From: an uncultured Gemmatimonadota bacterium
GTDB taxonomy: Bacteria; Gemmatimonadota; Gemmatimonadetes; Gemmatimonadales; Gemmatimonadaceae
Reading direction: 5' to 3'
NCBI GenBank assembly: GCA_946479895.1
Contig: CAMLHT010000021.1
Coordinates: 1 to 23,127, forward strand
DNA length: 23,127 nt
Part shown: positions 14,967 to 23,127 of the stretch, piece after piece
Layout: each line of letters begins with the position of its first letter
How positions within the stretch are numbered: position 1 is the stretch's first letter
Notes under the pieces: model-generated
Told to the model about the DNA's origin: nothing
What the model saw: the letters and a program-made list of their open reading frames with translations, nothing else
Databases searched by the model: none
Program-made: the position numbers and the translations under genes

Positions 14967-16205
14967 ATGTCATACACCCCTCGTCGACGCACCGTCACGA
15001 CCCGAGTTGGAGCCGTCCAGATCGGCTCCGCTCACCCCGTCGTCGTGCAGTCCATGACCAACACGGACACGGCGGACGTCCCGGGCACGGTCGCCCAGGT
15101 CGCGGCCCTCGCTGCCGCCGGATCGCAACTGGTCCGCGTGACCGTGAACAACGAGGAGTCGGCCGCAGCCGTGCCGGAGATCGTGCGGCGGCTGTCGGAT
15201 CAGGGCTGCGACGTTCCCGTCATCGGCGATTTCCACTACAACGGCCATCTCCTGCTCGCGAAGTATCCCGAGTGCGCGCGGGCGCTGGCCAAGTACCGCA
15301 TCAATCCGGGCAACGTCGGCGGCAAGCGCCGCGACGAGAACTTCAAGACGATCGTGGAGATCGCGATCGCGAACGACAAGCCGGTGCGCATCGGGGTGAA
15401 CTGGGGATCGCTCGACCAGGACCTCCTCACCGAGATGATGGACGAGAATTCCCGCCGCGCCGAGCCGCTCGACGCGCACGACGTGTACATGGAGGCGATG
15501 CTGGCCAGCGCCCTGCGCTCCGCCACGCTCGCCGAAGAGATCGGGCTCGCCCACGACCGGATCATCATCTCCGCGAAAGTCTCGACCGTGGCCGACCTCG
15601 TGGAGGTCTATCGTCGTCTCGCGGTCCGCTGCGATTACCCGCTTCACCTCGGCCTCACCGAGGCGGGACTCGGGCGGAAGGGGATCATCGCCAGTACCGC
15701 TGGCCTGTCCATCCTGCTCGCCGACGGCATCGGCGACACGATCCGCGTGTCGCTCACGCCGCGCCCCGGCGGTGATCGCACCGAGGAAGTCGCCGTCGCG
15801 CAGCAGATCCTGCAGTCGCTCGGCCTGCGGAGCTTCTCGCCGCAGGTGACGGCCTGTCCGGGGTGTGGACGCACCACCTCGACCTTCTTCCAGCACATGG
15901 CCGAGGACATCCAGGGCTACATCGCGGAACGGATGCCGGAGTGGCGGGGCCGGTACCCGGGCGTCGAGACCATGCGCGTGGCGGTCATGGGTTGCGTCGT
16001 GAACGGGCCGGGCGAGTCGAAGCACGCGAACATCGGCATCTCGCTTCCCGGAACTTTCGAGGAGCCGAAGGCGCCGGTGTACGTCGACGGCAGGCTCTCC
16101 ACCACGCTCAAGGGGGACAGGATCGTTCCCGAATTCCTGTCGATTCTCGAGGATTACGTCGCCAGCCACTACGGGAGCGACGTGCCCCGAACGGCCGGAG
16201 TCTAG
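14967..16205 (+). CDS. ispG: 4-hydroxy-3-methylbut-2-enyl-diphosphate synthase (IspG/GcpE)
   Basis: A 412-residue iron-sulfur enzyme that converts methylerythritol cyclodiphosphate to HMBPP in the non-mevalonate isoprenoid pathway. The TIM-barrel start is typical ([53 protein letters not shown]). The C-terminal [4Fe-4S] domain has C297 and C300 (ACPGCGR), C343 in [10 protein letters not shown], and the conserved Glu350. This is the short bacterial form without the plant-type insert. The start ATG 14967 begins the conserved sequence, but no ribosome binding site is visible. A 15-bp hairpin lies just upstream. The gene ends tail-to-tail with the HD gene; the stops share the bases CTAG and there is no terminator between them. 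Confidence 0.97.
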   Translation: MSYTPRRRTVTTRVGAVQIGSAHPVVVQSMTNTDTADVPGTVAQVAALAAAGSQLVRVTVNNEESAAAVPEIVRRLSDQGCDVPVIGDFHYNGHLLLAKYPECARALAKYRINPGNVGGKRRDENFKTIVEIAIANDKPVRIGVNWGSLDQDLLTEMMDENSRRAEPLDAHDVYMEAMLASALRSATLAEEIGLAHDRIIISAKVSTVADLVEVYRRLAVRCDYPLHLGLTEAGLGRKGIIASTAGLSILLADGIGDTIRVSLTPRPGGDRTEEVAVAQQILQSLGLRSFSPQVTACPGCGRTTSTFFQHMAEDIQGYIAERMPEWRGRYPGVETMRVAVMGCVVNGPGESKHANIGISLPGTFEEPKAPVYVDGRLSTTLKGDRIVPEFLSILEDYVASHYGSDVPRTAGV

Positions 16206-16813
16206 GCCGAAGCCCTCAGACTCAGCTCGTCGACGGCGCGCGCCAGCTCGTCGACGATCCCGGCATCGAAGCCGACCTCGCGGAACCGCTCGCAGAGCGA
16301 GCGATACCAGCGGGCCGTTTCCTCCTTTCCGAGCGGGAGCTGGCTCCACACGGAGTCGGCATCGATGGTCCGCCGCAGGTTCGCCAGGGTTGCGCCGACG
16401 GCGTGAAGGGCGTCGGCGGCGAGCACCCAGCGCGCACGCTCGTCCGCGGCATCCAGGCGCTCGAGAAGATTCTGGCGGCGCTCGTCGTGTGAAAAGTCGA
16501 CCCCGTCCGCATCCACGCGGTGGAGGGTGATCGACACCACGGACCGCAGCACGTCCTTCCCGAACTTCTCGCCGATGCGCTGGTCGAGCATGTCGGGAGT
16601 GAAGCGGTCGTTCACACAGTCCGCCACGACGTCCTGCAGAATGCCGGCGATGACGGTGTCGTCGTCGCGGTCGTAGCGCGTCAGGATGATCGCGACGTTC
16701 GCCGCGTGCGTGCCGTACGGCTGGCGTGTGCCCTTGTGCACCTGCCGATCATGATGCTTCGCCGCGAAGGCGAGCGCATGATTGATCCGATCGGAGTAAC
16801 CGGAAGAGGGCAT
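16202..16813 (-). CDS. HD-domain protein of the RelA/SpoT hydrolase type with substituted HD motif
   Basis: A 203-residue all-helical protein resembling stand-alone (p)ppGpp hydrolases (MESH1/SAH type). The first helices ([33 protein letters not shown]) match the family, with His36 as the first metal ligand. The defining His-Asp pair, normally in LLHDxxED, reads GILQDVVAD here: Gln60-Asp61. The later metal-binding Asp is kept at 134 ([10 protein letters not shown]). Loss of one of the four manganese ligands suggests weak, altered or no hydrolase activity. There is no synthetase domain. It is the last gene of a three-gene leftward operon, 42 bases after the fRMsr gene. ATG 16813 has no obvious ribosome binding site. 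Confidence 0.75.
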   Translation of the reverse strand: MPSSGYSDRINHALAFAAKHHDRQVHKGTRQPYGTHAANVAIILTRYDRDDDTVIAGILQDVVADCVNDRFTPDMLDQRIGEKFGKDVLRSVVSITLHRVDADGVDFSHDERRQNLLERLDAADERARWVLAADALHAVGATLANLRRTIDADSVWSQLPLGKEETARWYRSLCERFREVGFDAGIVDELARAVDELSLRASA

Positions 16814-16855
16814 CGAGGCAGCAGGCGAGGGAAACGAGACCGAAAGATACCGATT

Positions 16856-17353
16856 CTATCCCGCGATGGAGATACGGGTGAACCAGGTCATGATCGCCTC
16901 GAGGCCCCGCCGGTCCTCCTCGTCGAAGCGGTCCACCTGCGTCGAGTCGACGTCGAAAACGGCTATCAGCCGTCCGGTGCCGTCGAGCACGGGGACGACG
17001 ATCTCGGAGCGGGACCGGGCATCGCACGCGATGTGACCGGGAAACCGCGAGACGTCCGGAACGACGATGGAGCGACGCTCCGCCGCTGACGTGCCGCAGA
17101 CCCCCTGACCGAAGCGGATCTCGAGACAGCCCATGGTGCCCTGGTACGGACCGACGCGGAGAAGGTCGCGGTCCACGACCCGGTAGAAGCCGGTCCACAG
17201 GTGCCCGAAGGCGTGGTGAACCAGGGACGAGATGGTCGCCATTGCCGCGATCTCGTCCGTGATGTCCGCCAGGACGTGGGCGACGTGCGCATGCAATGTC
17301 CCATAGGCCCTGTGCCTGGGCTCGTTGCGCAGGTCGAGGATCAGCTCCGCCAT
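16856..17353 (-). CDS. msrC: Free methionine-(R)-sulfoxide reductase (GAF-domain fRMsr)
   Basis: A 165-residue single GAF domain that reduces free methionine-R-sulfoxide, a repair step after oxidative damage in the cytoplasm. The three functional cysteines have the same spacing as in the E. coli enzyme (YebR/MsrC): C76 in GTMGCLEI, C86 in GQGVCGTSA and C110 in GHIACDARS. Further family motifs are LWTGFYRV, GPYQG and SEIVVPV. I start at ATG 17353, which has GGAG eight bases upstream; the frame continues further upstream, but only as antisense-like sequence. It sits between the Wzc-like gene (44-base gap) and the HD gene. Confidence 0.93.
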   Translation of the reverse strand: MAELILDLRNEPRHRAYGTLHAHVAHVLADITDEIAAMATISSLVHHAFGHLWTGFYRVVDRDLLRVGPYQGTMGCLEIRFGQGVCGTSAAERRSIVVPDVSRFPGHIACDARSRSEIVVPVLDGTGRLIAVFDVDSTQVDRFDEEDRRGLEAIMTWFTRISIAG

Positions 17354-17397
17354 GTCTTCATCTCCGGTAGTCGTTGAAGATATCAACGACGCCGGGT

Positions 17398-19128
17398 TCA
17401 ACTTGCGGCGGGCTGTGGCGCTCGAACCGGGGCTCCGGGGGCCTTTCGCTGGCCGCCGCCGGTGCGCTTCGGCCGGGCCGTGAGCCGAGGCGGCGGGCCG
17501 TCCCAGAGAACAACGCCGAACACCTGGCGGCTCCTTTCCCTCAGCGCGCGGGTGACGTCGGCGAGCTGCCCCACCCGGGTTCTGCCCGCCGTTGCCGTGA
17601 GCACAGTCCCTTCCACGAACGGGTTTTCCGCGATCGCGGGAACGAGGTCGAGATTCCCGATGACGAGGACGGTGTCGTAATGGCGCCCGAGACGCGAACG
17701 CTCGCGCTGGATCAGGTCGATGAGACCGCCTGGCGCCGCGGATTTGACTCCCGTGACGACGTCGATGGTGCGGTCGCGGCCGACGGCCACGTGAGCGGTC
17801 GCGTCCACCCACGTCCCGATGCCACCCAGCAGGTCCGCCAGGTCGCCGGAGGCCGAGAAGGGAAGCAGCGACCGGATGGCGTCACTCCGTCCCGCCGCGT
17901 CGATCACGAGTACCGAGAGCGCGTCCTCGGCGGCGATCGCGGCGATGTTCATCGCCACGATGGCGGAGATGTCGGGATCGTCGCCCAGGACCGGAATCAC
18001 ATCCGGCGTCGCCGCGGACTGTTCGATGTGCAGGTACGCCAGCTGGTACGAGTCGGCCTTTGGATCGAGGTAGCCGGGCGCGAGACGATCGGCGCGACGG
18101 CGATCGTACTCCGCGCGTCCGGAGGATGGGACGACGGTCGCCATGACCCTCGTTCCAGTCACCCGTTCGATCTCCGCGGCGTCCGCCACCGTCGGCTTCC
18201 GCAGCTCTGACTGAAGCGAGCCCGCGAATCCGAACACGATGCCGAAGATCGCGGCCGCCAGCACCATCATCATCGGGCTGGCCGAGATCGCGCTGATTTC
18301 CTGCGCCCGCTGGAGCTCCTGCTCGCGGAGCTCGAGAGCCGCCCTGGCGTTCTCGAGATCGGCATTGGCCAGAGCCACCGCCGACCGGGCCGAGTCACGC
18401 TCGGCGACCCAGGGCATCGTGTCGGGCGCGGAGGCGCGGGCCTGCGCCACCTGGCGAGTGGGCGTCGCGATGCGGTTGATTTCCGCGCGCAGCGAGTCCC
18501 GGCGTTCCGCGGCTATGGTCTCGATCGCGCGCCCGATGTCGGTTGCGCGCGACGTCAGGGCGACGAACATCGGGTCGGCGCCGCCTGCCGAGCCGATCGC
18601 GTCCCTCTCTCGCTCCACGTCGGCCAGCGAATCGAGGAGGGCGGAAACCCGGCCGTTGGAGACCAGCGCCGGCGAAGCGGCGAGCGAACGGTAGGACGAC
18701 GGAAGCGGAACCGTCTCCGTCTTGCCGATCAAAGACGAAAGCTCGGTGAGGATGTTGGTCAGCGAGTCGTGGCGCGCGATGAGCGCGGGCGAAACGCTGT
18801 CGATCTTCGGTTCGGCGTTGTACGAGGCCACTTCGCGGCGAACGACCACGAGGGCCGATTCGGCGCTCGTGACGCGTGTGCCTGCCCGCGACAAGGCCTG
18901 GATGAGCGCCAGGGTGTCGATGCGGATAGCGTCGACGGTGGCCGTCGGGCCCATGGCGCGACGATTCTTCGGCGCGAGCACGAGCGACAGGGCCGCCAGC
19001 GCGACGACGATTGCCGCAATGGTCCCGATGACCAGCGGACGGCGCGCGGCGTTGCGCGCCCGGCTGCTCAGCCAGGCTGGCTCGGGAACGCGAAATTCGG
19101 CTTTCCTGTCGGGATTCGTAGGCGCCAT
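17398..19128 (-). CDS. Wzc/chain-length-determinant-like membrane protein with degenerate ATPase domain
   Basis: A 576-residue protein laid out like bacterial tyrosine kinases (BY-kinases) of polysaccharide export. It has a cytoplasmic N-terminus, membrane helix 31-52, a periplasmic coiled-coil-rich part (about 60-280), a second membrane helix 283-304, and a cytoplasmic P-loop-like domain (about 355-545). In that domain the Walker A motif is missing: the position before AMNIAAIAAE reads GDDPDISAI, with no GKS/T. The A'-like strand VLVIDAAGR (406-414) remains, and Walker B is degenerate (YDTVLVIGNLD). The tail is Pro/Arg/Gly-rich with no tyrosine cluster. It is therefore probably a non-catalytic scaffold or regulator. 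It is the first gene of an operon with fRMsr and the HD protein, with no glycosyltransferase genes nearby. ATG 19128. Confidence 0.65.
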   Translation of the reverse strand: MAPTNPDRKAEFRVPEPAWLSSRARNAARRPLVIGTIAAIVVALAALSLVLAPKNRRAMGPTATVDAIRIDTLALIQALSRAGTRVTSAESALVVVRREVASYNAEPKIDSVSPALIARHDSLTNILTELSSLIGKTETVPLPSSYRSLAASPALVSNGRVSALLDSLADVERERDAIGSAGGADPMFVALTSRATDIGRAIETIAAERRDSLRAEINRIATPTRQVAQARASAPDTMPWVAERDSARSAVALANADLENARAALELREQELQRAQEISAISASPMMMVLAAAIFGIVFGFAGSLQSELRKPTVADAAEIERVTGTRVMATVVPSSGRAEYDRRRADRLAPGYLDPKADSYQLAYLHIEQSAATPDVIPVLGDDPDISAIVAMNIAAIAAEDALSVLVIDAAGRSDAIRSLLPFSASGDLADLLGGIGTWVDATAHVAVGRDRTIDVVTGVKSAAPGGLIDLIQRERSRLGRHYDTVLVIGNLDLVPAIAENPFVEGTVLTATAGRTRVGQLADVTRALRERSRQVFGVVLWDGPPPRLTARPKRTGGGQRKAPGAPVRAPQPAAS

Positions 19129-19178
19129 GCTACCGGTGATCTAGGCACAGCACGGGCCACTGTGCCCTGAATGCAGGA

Positions 19179-19205
19179 CGCCCCGGAGCGAACGGCCCCG
19201 GGGCG
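19179..19205 (-). terminator. Possible terminator of the Asp-box propeller gene
   Basis: An 8-bp stem (CGCCCCGG / CCGGGGCG), 20 bases beyond the stop of the gene at 19225. A second, 7-bp stem (GGCACAG / CTGTGCC) lies at 19144-19166. Neither has a T run, so termination strength is uncertain. Confidence 0.4.
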
Positions 19206-19224
19206 CCTGAGGTATCCCGAAGGC

Positions 19225-22200
19225 CTATCGGTCGACGGCCCAGCGGTCGTTGGCCCACTTGTCCTCCAGGACCTGGAACGTCCTGGTGTAGTCCCGCCCG
19301 TTTACCGACAGCTTCGCCGTGTACCAGCCGGGTGTCATTGGTGCGCCACCGCCGCCGCGGCCACCACGACCACCGCCGGCCTGGGCACCCGCGTTACAGC
19401 CCGTCCCGGCGCCCGGGGCCGCACCTGCACGGCCACCGCCGCCACCGAATCCGCCGAGGGCCTGGACACCGCCGCTGGCCACCAGCGTCGCGATGGCCGA
19501 GTCGCGCGCGGCTCCGGTGAGGTTGGGAAGGTTGGCGAGGTTGCCGAATCCTCCGCGGCCGCCGCCACCACCGCCGCCGGCGGGGAACTGCACGCGGTTG
19601 ATGCCCGCGCGGTTCGTGGCCGTGAGCGTCTGCACTCCACCGCAGGCGTCGGTCACGGTCAGGGTCACCGGTCCGGGTGCCGCGGTCTTCAGGTAGTAGC
19701 TGATGGCCGTCCCGCGCGGTGCGCTCGGCGCGGACCAGTCGCGCTGTCCGCCAGTCTGCATGTTGCCCGTCATGTCCCGGACGTAGTTCACGGCCGGGCG
19801 AATCTCGAACAGCACGGCCTCGGCCGACTGGACGGCCGGGGTGAACTGCTGGAGAGCGGTGATGTCGTCGGCGATGAAGATCCCGCGGCCGTGCGTGGCG
19901 ACGATCAGGTCACCGTCGCGCGGGTGGATGAGCACCTCGTCCGTGCGCACCGTCGGGAGATCGTTCATGAACTTCTCCCAGCTCTTTCCCTGATCGAGGG
20001 TGACGTAGAGTCCGAACTCCGTGCCCGCGAAGAGGAGATTCGGATTCTTCAGGTCCTCGCGAATCGTCTGGACGTTGCCCGACGCCGGCAGGTTGCCGGC
20101 GACGCTCGTCCAGGTACGTCCGTAATCGGTCGTCCTGAAGATGTACGGCTTCAGGTCATCGCTCCGATGCCCGTCGACCGAGACGTACGCCGTCCCCGCG
20201 TCGAAGTGCGAAGCCTCGATGCGCGAGATCCAGTAGCGGTGGTTCGCCGGGAGGCCGCCGATGTTCTTTCCGACCTCGGTGAACGTCTTGCCGCCGTCCT
20301 GGCTGACCTGAACGTTGCCGTCATCCGTGCCTGCCCAGACGACGCCCGGCTGCACCGGCGATTCGTTGACCGAGATGATGGTGCTGTAGTGGACGATGCC
20401 GTCGGCCTTGGAGATCATCGTGCGATCGCCGGGGACGCCCATCACGCCGACCGTGCGACGGTCGATGTTCTTCGTGAGATCGTCGCTCGCCGTCCAGGTG
20501 TCGCCGCGGTTGTACGACTTGAACAGCCGGTTGCCGCCGAGCCAGACGATGTTGGGATCGTGCGGCGAGAGGATGAACGGCGTGTTCCAGTTGAAGCGAT
20601 ACTGATCGCCCGGCTGGGCGTTGAGGACGTTCCGTGCTCCGCCGCCACGCCCGCCGCCCGCTCCGCCCGATGACGGGCGAATGCTGCGCGACGTGCCTTC
20701 CTTCAGGTCATAGCGCTGCGTGGCGCCGTCCTGTGATTCGGTGTAGACGATCCACGGGAAGTCCGGATTCACCGCGGTCTGGAATCCGTCGCCGCCGCCG
20801 ATGCCGAACCAGTCCGAGTTGTAGATGGCGCCCGAGCGCTTCGAGCTCGGACCGCCCCAGCTGCCGTTGTCCTGGAGGCCGGTGTAGACGAAGTAGGGCC
20901 GGCGCATGTCGGCCGATACCCAGTAGGCGAGCGAGGTCGTCATCGTGTTGACGTAGTCCCAGCTCCTGCCCTGATCCCACGAGATGTTCAGGCCACCGTC
21001 ATTCCCGATCAGGATGTGCTTCGGGTTGCGCGGATCGATCCACATGGCGTGCTGGTCGACGTGACCCGGCTCGCCATTGCCTCCGGCTTCGTCCAGCGTC
21101 GCGAACGTCTTTCCGCCATCAGTGGACTTCGCCCATGGCAGGCCGGCGACGTAGACCGTATTCGGGTTCGTCGGATCCACGCGCAGCTGGCTGAAGTACA
21201 TCGGGCGCGAGTTGCAGTTGCTCACGATGCGCCAGGTGCGCCCGCGGTCGTCGGAGCGGTAGACGCCACCTTCGGCCGCGTTGGGAGCCGAGGTGGAAGC
21301 GCGCGCTCCGGGCGCGCCGTTGTTGCAGGCGCTCGTGTTGGCGTTGTCCGCGGGGTCGTAGCCTCCACGTCCGCCTCGACCGGCGAAGCCCGCGACTGCC
21401 TGGGCAAGCTGGCCGGCGGCCTGTGGGGTCGCGCCCGCGCGAACAGCCGACACCGAGTCGGCGGCGCGCTGCGCCGCGCCCGGCGGTGTCACTTCAGGGT
21501 TGACCGGGGCGCCACCACCGGCGCCACGTCCGCCGCGACCCGTCGTCGCTTCGACCGTGTTGCTCGGGCCGACCTGAATCTGCGCGTAGACCGTGCCCGG
21601 GCTGGAGCGCGACACCCCGAGTGCGATCCGGCCCATCGTCATGTCGGCCGGGATCCCGAAGCCGGTGACCTTCGTCCACGTCGCTCCAGCGTTCTCCGAT
21701 TTCCAGACACCGCTCCCCGGCCCGCCGCCGTTCATCCAGACCGGCGTCCGCCGGCGCTGGTAGCTGGCGGCATACAGGATGTTCGGGTTCGAGTGATCGA
21801 TGGCGATGTCGTTGAAGCCGGTATCCTCGTCGATGAACTTCACGAGCGTCCACGTCGCGCCGCCGTTCGTCGACTTGTAGATGCCGCGCTCCTTGTTGGG
21901 ACCGAAGAGGTGGCCAACGGCGGCGACGTACACGACTTCCGGATTCTTCGGGTCGATCACGATGCGGGCGATCGACTGCGTCTCGCGCAGGCCGATGTGC
22001 TTCCAGGTCTTGCCGCCATCGGTGGTCTTGTAGATCCCGTCGCCGAACGACGCGCTCTGGCGGTTGTTCGGCTCGCCCGTGCCGACGTACACGATGTCCG
22101 GGTTCGTCGGATGAATGGCGATGTCGCCGATGGAGGCCGAGCTCTGCTCGTCGAAGACGGGCTCGAAGGAGACGCCGTTGTTCACCGACTTCCACACGCC

Positions 22201-22434
22201 ACCGACGGCGTAGCCGATGAAGATCGTGTTGGGATCGGACTCGCTGACTTCGATGTCGTCGATGCGGCCGCCCATGCTCGCGGGACCGATGTTGCGGAAC
22301 CGGAACGGGGAGAGGACGGGGTTGGACGAGAGGTTGACGACCCCACCGCTGCGTTGCGCGGGCGCCACGGAGAGCGCGAAGGGCAGGGCAAGAACGGGAA
22401 GGGCGACGCGGAGTCGACTGGTGAGTCGCTTCAT
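19225..22434 (-). CDS. Large secreted Asp-box (VPS10/BNR-type) beta-propeller protein
   Basis: A 1069-residue exported protein with signal peptide MKRLTSRLRVALPVLALPFALSVAPA. At least nine Asp-box (SxDxGxTW) turns are visible, including KTTDGGKTW, KSTNGGATW, KSENAGATW, RSDDRGRTW, KSTDGGKTF, WDQGRSW, KSYNRGDTW, SQDGGKTF, RTTDYGRTW and LDQGKSW. They alternate with DPxNPxxVYVG-type strands, as in sortilin/VPS10 and xyloglucanase-like double propellers. A Gly/Ala/Arg-rich insert (about residues 300-390) splits the propeller, and a Gly-rich stretch (about 965-1040) lies in the C-terminal beta domain that follows LQQFTPAV. No catalytic residues can be assigned; such proteins are often labelled 'glycosyl hydrolase', but this one may only bind protein or glycan. 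ATG 22434; no clear ribosome binding site. It is transcribed leftward after the cupredoxin gene's terminator. Confidence 0.85.
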   Translation of the reverse strand: MKRLTSRLRVALPVLALPFALSVAPAQRSGGVVNLSSNPVLSPFRFRNIGPASMGGRIDDIEVSESDPNTIFIGYAVGGVWKSVNNGVSFEPVFDEQSSASIGDIAIHPTNPDIVYVGTGEPNNRQSASFGDGIYKTTDGGKTWKHIGLRETQSIARIVIDPKNPEVVYVAAVGHLFGPNKERGIYKSTNGGATWTLVKFIDEDTGFNDIAIDHSNPNILYAASYQRRRTPVWMNGGGPGSGVWKSENAGATWTKVTGFGIPADMTMGRIALGVSRSSPGTVYAQIQVGPSNTVEATTGRGGRGAGGGAPVNPEVTPPGAAQRAADSVSAVRAGATPQAAGQLAQAVAGFAGRGGRGGYDPADNANTSACNNGAPGARASTSAPNAAEGGVYRSDDRGRTWRIVSNCNSRPMYFSQLRVDPTNPNTVYVAGLPWAKSTDGGKTFATLDEAGGNGEPGHVDQHAMWIDPRNPKHILIGNDGGLNISWDQGRSWDYVNTMTTSLAYWVSADMRRPYFVYTGLQDNGSWGGPSSKRSGAIYNSDWFGIGGGDGFQTAVNPDFPWIVYTESQDGATQRYDLKEGTSRSIRPSSGGAGGGRGGGARNVLNAQPGDQYRFNWNTPFILSPHDPNIVWLGGNRLFKSYNRGDTWTASDDLTKNIDRRTVGVMGVPGDRTMISKADGIVHYSTIISVNESPVQPGVVWAGTDDGNVQVSQDGGKTFTEVGKNIGGLPANHRYWISRIEASHFDAGTAYVSVDGHRSDDLKPYIFRTTDYGRTWTSVAGNLPASGNVQTIREDLKNPNLLFAGTEFGLYVTLDQGKSWEKFMNDLPTVRTDEVLIHPRDGDLIVATHGRGIFIADDITALQQFTPAVQSAEAVLFEIRPAVNYVRDMTGNMQTGGQRDWSAPSAPRGTAISYYLKTAAPGPVTLTVTDACGGVQTLTATNRAGINRVQFPAGGGGGGGRGGFGNLANLPNLTGAARDSAIATLVASGGVQALGGFGGGGGRAGAAPGAGTGCNAGAQAGGGRGGRGGGGAPMTPGWYTAKLSVNGRDYTRTFQVLEDKWANDRWAVDR

Positions 22435-22520
22435 GTAAAGGGGGCGGCCTGGGTGAAGAGCACGACCGGAACAACCTTGCTACGCGAGATTCGCCTCGAG
22501 TGCTGGGCGGGGGCAGGCGC

Positions 22521-22559
22521 AAAAGCAGAGCGGGGCCGCCAGTGAAGGCGGCCCCGCTC
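22521..22559 (-). terminator. Rho-independent terminator of the cupredoxin gene
   Basis: A perfect 13-bp stem (GAGCGGGGCCGCC / GGCGGCCCCGCTC, 22528-22559) with a 6-base loop. Read leftward it is followed by TGCTTTTG. It lies 20 bases after the cupredoxin stop codon. Confidence 0.8.
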
Positions 22560-22579
22560 CGGTATTCGACCCGTCGGAC

Positions 22580-23083
22580 TTACTTGACGGTGATCGTGCC
22601 CCGCATGTTCATCGCGAGGTGCGGCGTGCAGTGATAGTTGTACTTGCCCGGGGGAACGTTGGCGAAGGAGATCTCGTAGGTCTCGCCGACGTTCGAGAGA
22701 AGCGGGCCGGAGAGCTCGGACATCTGGTTGTCCATGTTCGCCATCAGCTGCGGCTTGGCAGCGGCCTGGATCTCGGCCGGATCGAAGGCGACGTTGTGCG
22801 GGCCGCCGGAGACCATCGTCCACTTCACGTTATCGCCGGCGTTGATCGTGATGTCGGCGGGCTCGAACTTATAGTTGGTGCCGTCGCCGGTCATCTTCAC
22901 TTCGATCGTCTTGCCGGTGGCCGGCGCCTTGGCAACCGTGCCGGTCGCCGGGGTGGTCGCCGCGGGGGTCGACGGCGTGGTCGCCGTCGCCGCAGAATCC
23001 GTGGTGGTCGCGGTCTTGTCGCCGCCGCCGCATGCCCCGAGAACAACCGCGCTCGCGATGAGCGCCAGTCCGTTGAACCGCAT
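22580..23083 (-). CDS. Plastocyanin-like cupredoxin lipoprotein
   Basis: A 167-residue lipoprotein. The lipobox LGAC puts the lipid on Cys18, followed by a Thr/Ala/Pro-rich tether (22-57) and a type-I copper domain (58-167). The copper ligands are all present: His96 (GGPHNVAF), Cys152, His155 and Met160 in YHCTPHLAMNM. A Met/Gln-rich loop (about 101-130) is inserted before the last strands, as in some plastocyanin/amicyanin-like proteins. It probably carries electrons at the outer face of the inner membrane or on the outer membrane; its partner is unknown. I chose ATG 23083, which has GGAGG eight bases upstream; ATG 23098 would add five residues before the usual Arg-containing signal start. 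Confidence 0.92.
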   Translation of the reverse strand: MRFNGLALIASAVVLGACGGGDKTATTTDSAATATTPSTPAATTPATGTVAKAPATGKTIEVKMTGDGTNYKFEPADITINAGDNVKWTMVSGGPHNVAFDPAEIQAAAKPQLMANMDNQMSELSGPLLSNVGETYEISFANVPPGKYNYHCTPHLAMNMRGTITVK

Positions 23084-23127
23084 CTTGAAGGCCTCCAATG
23101 GTGCCTAGCTTGAATCGTTGAGAGAGA

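Noticed and set aside
14970..16349. Open leftward frame of 459 codons opposite ispG
   Set aside because: IspG is certain on the plus strand; this frame runs through it without recognisable domains.
17354..17812. N-terminal extension of the fRMsr reading frame
   Set aside because: It runs through the end of the Wzc-like gene in another frame. ATG 17353 with GGAG upstream starts a protein of normal fRMsr length.
19171..20673. Open rightward frame of 500 codons opposite the propeller gene
   Set aside because: Antisense shadow of the Asp-box protein; composition is Arg/Ala/Val-rich with no motif or ribosome binding site.
21016..22545. Open rightward frame of 509 codons opposite the propeller gene
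   Set aside because: Same reason: the Asp-box repeats on the minus strand are unmistakable.
1..23127. Mobile element, phage, CRISPR, toxin-antitoxin or biosynthetic cluster
   Set aside because: No transposase, integrase, direct-repeat array, short toxin-antitoxin pair or multi-domain synthase was seen on either strand; gene content looks like core chromosome.

Overview
The window is a gene-dense, high-GC bacterial chromosome segment, roughly two-thirds G+C by eye. It has no insertion sequence, integrase, CRISPR array, tRNA or rRNA that I can see. The gene mix suggests a free-living, aerobic, Gram-negative-type organism of the Gemmatimonadota/Acidobacteriota sort: two outer-membrane barrel proteins, a large secreted Asp-box propeller protein, a PSMA-like M28 peptidase, a cupredoxin lipoprotein and a Bacteroidota-like CxxC outer-membrane family. 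Gemmatimonadota is my best guess and is an inference, not a measurement.

Layout. 1-129: 3' end of a rightward gene, closed by a strong terminator. 126-1868 (minus): a Crp/Fnr-family regulator followed by an alpha/beta hydrolase. 2059/2119-3198 (plus, divergent from the regulator): a membrane-anchored protein that looks like a degenerate [FeFe]-hydrogenase C-terminal (H-cluster) domain. 3122-5847 (minus): a Smr-like protein followed by a secreted M28 peptidase. 5929-7239 (minus): an uncharacterised outer-membrane protein with an N-terminal CxxC. 7461-10916 (minus): argC-argB-argD-NAGS, a tightly overlapping operon ending in a strong terminator. 10991-14237 (plus): argR, then argG-argH behind its own promoter and a perfect palindrome, ending in a bidirectional terminator. 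14298-14828 (minus): a small outer-membrane barrel. 14967-16205 (plus): ispG. 16202-19128 (minus): a Wzc-like membrane protein without a P-loop, a free-methionine-sulfoxide reductase and a RelA/SpoT-type HD protein with a substituted HD pair. 19225-22434 (minus): a 1069-residue VPS10/BNR-type propeller. 22580-23083 (minus): a plastocyanin-like lipoprotein.

How the genes work together. The arginine block is the clear functional core. It has the acetylation step (short GNAT-type NAGS), kinase, reductase and aminotransferase on one strand, and the repressor plus the last two steps (ArgG, ArgH) on the other. TGCAT-type palindromes lie at both control points (10911-10926 and 11506-11528). The deacetylation/transacetylation step (argE or argJ) and ornithine carbamoyltransferase (argF) are not in the window.

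The least understood parts are the Crp/Fnr plus hydrogenase-like membrane protein pair, with a tandem palindromic repeat between them; the CxxC outer-membrane family; and the operon in which two of three proteins have lost key catalytic residues.
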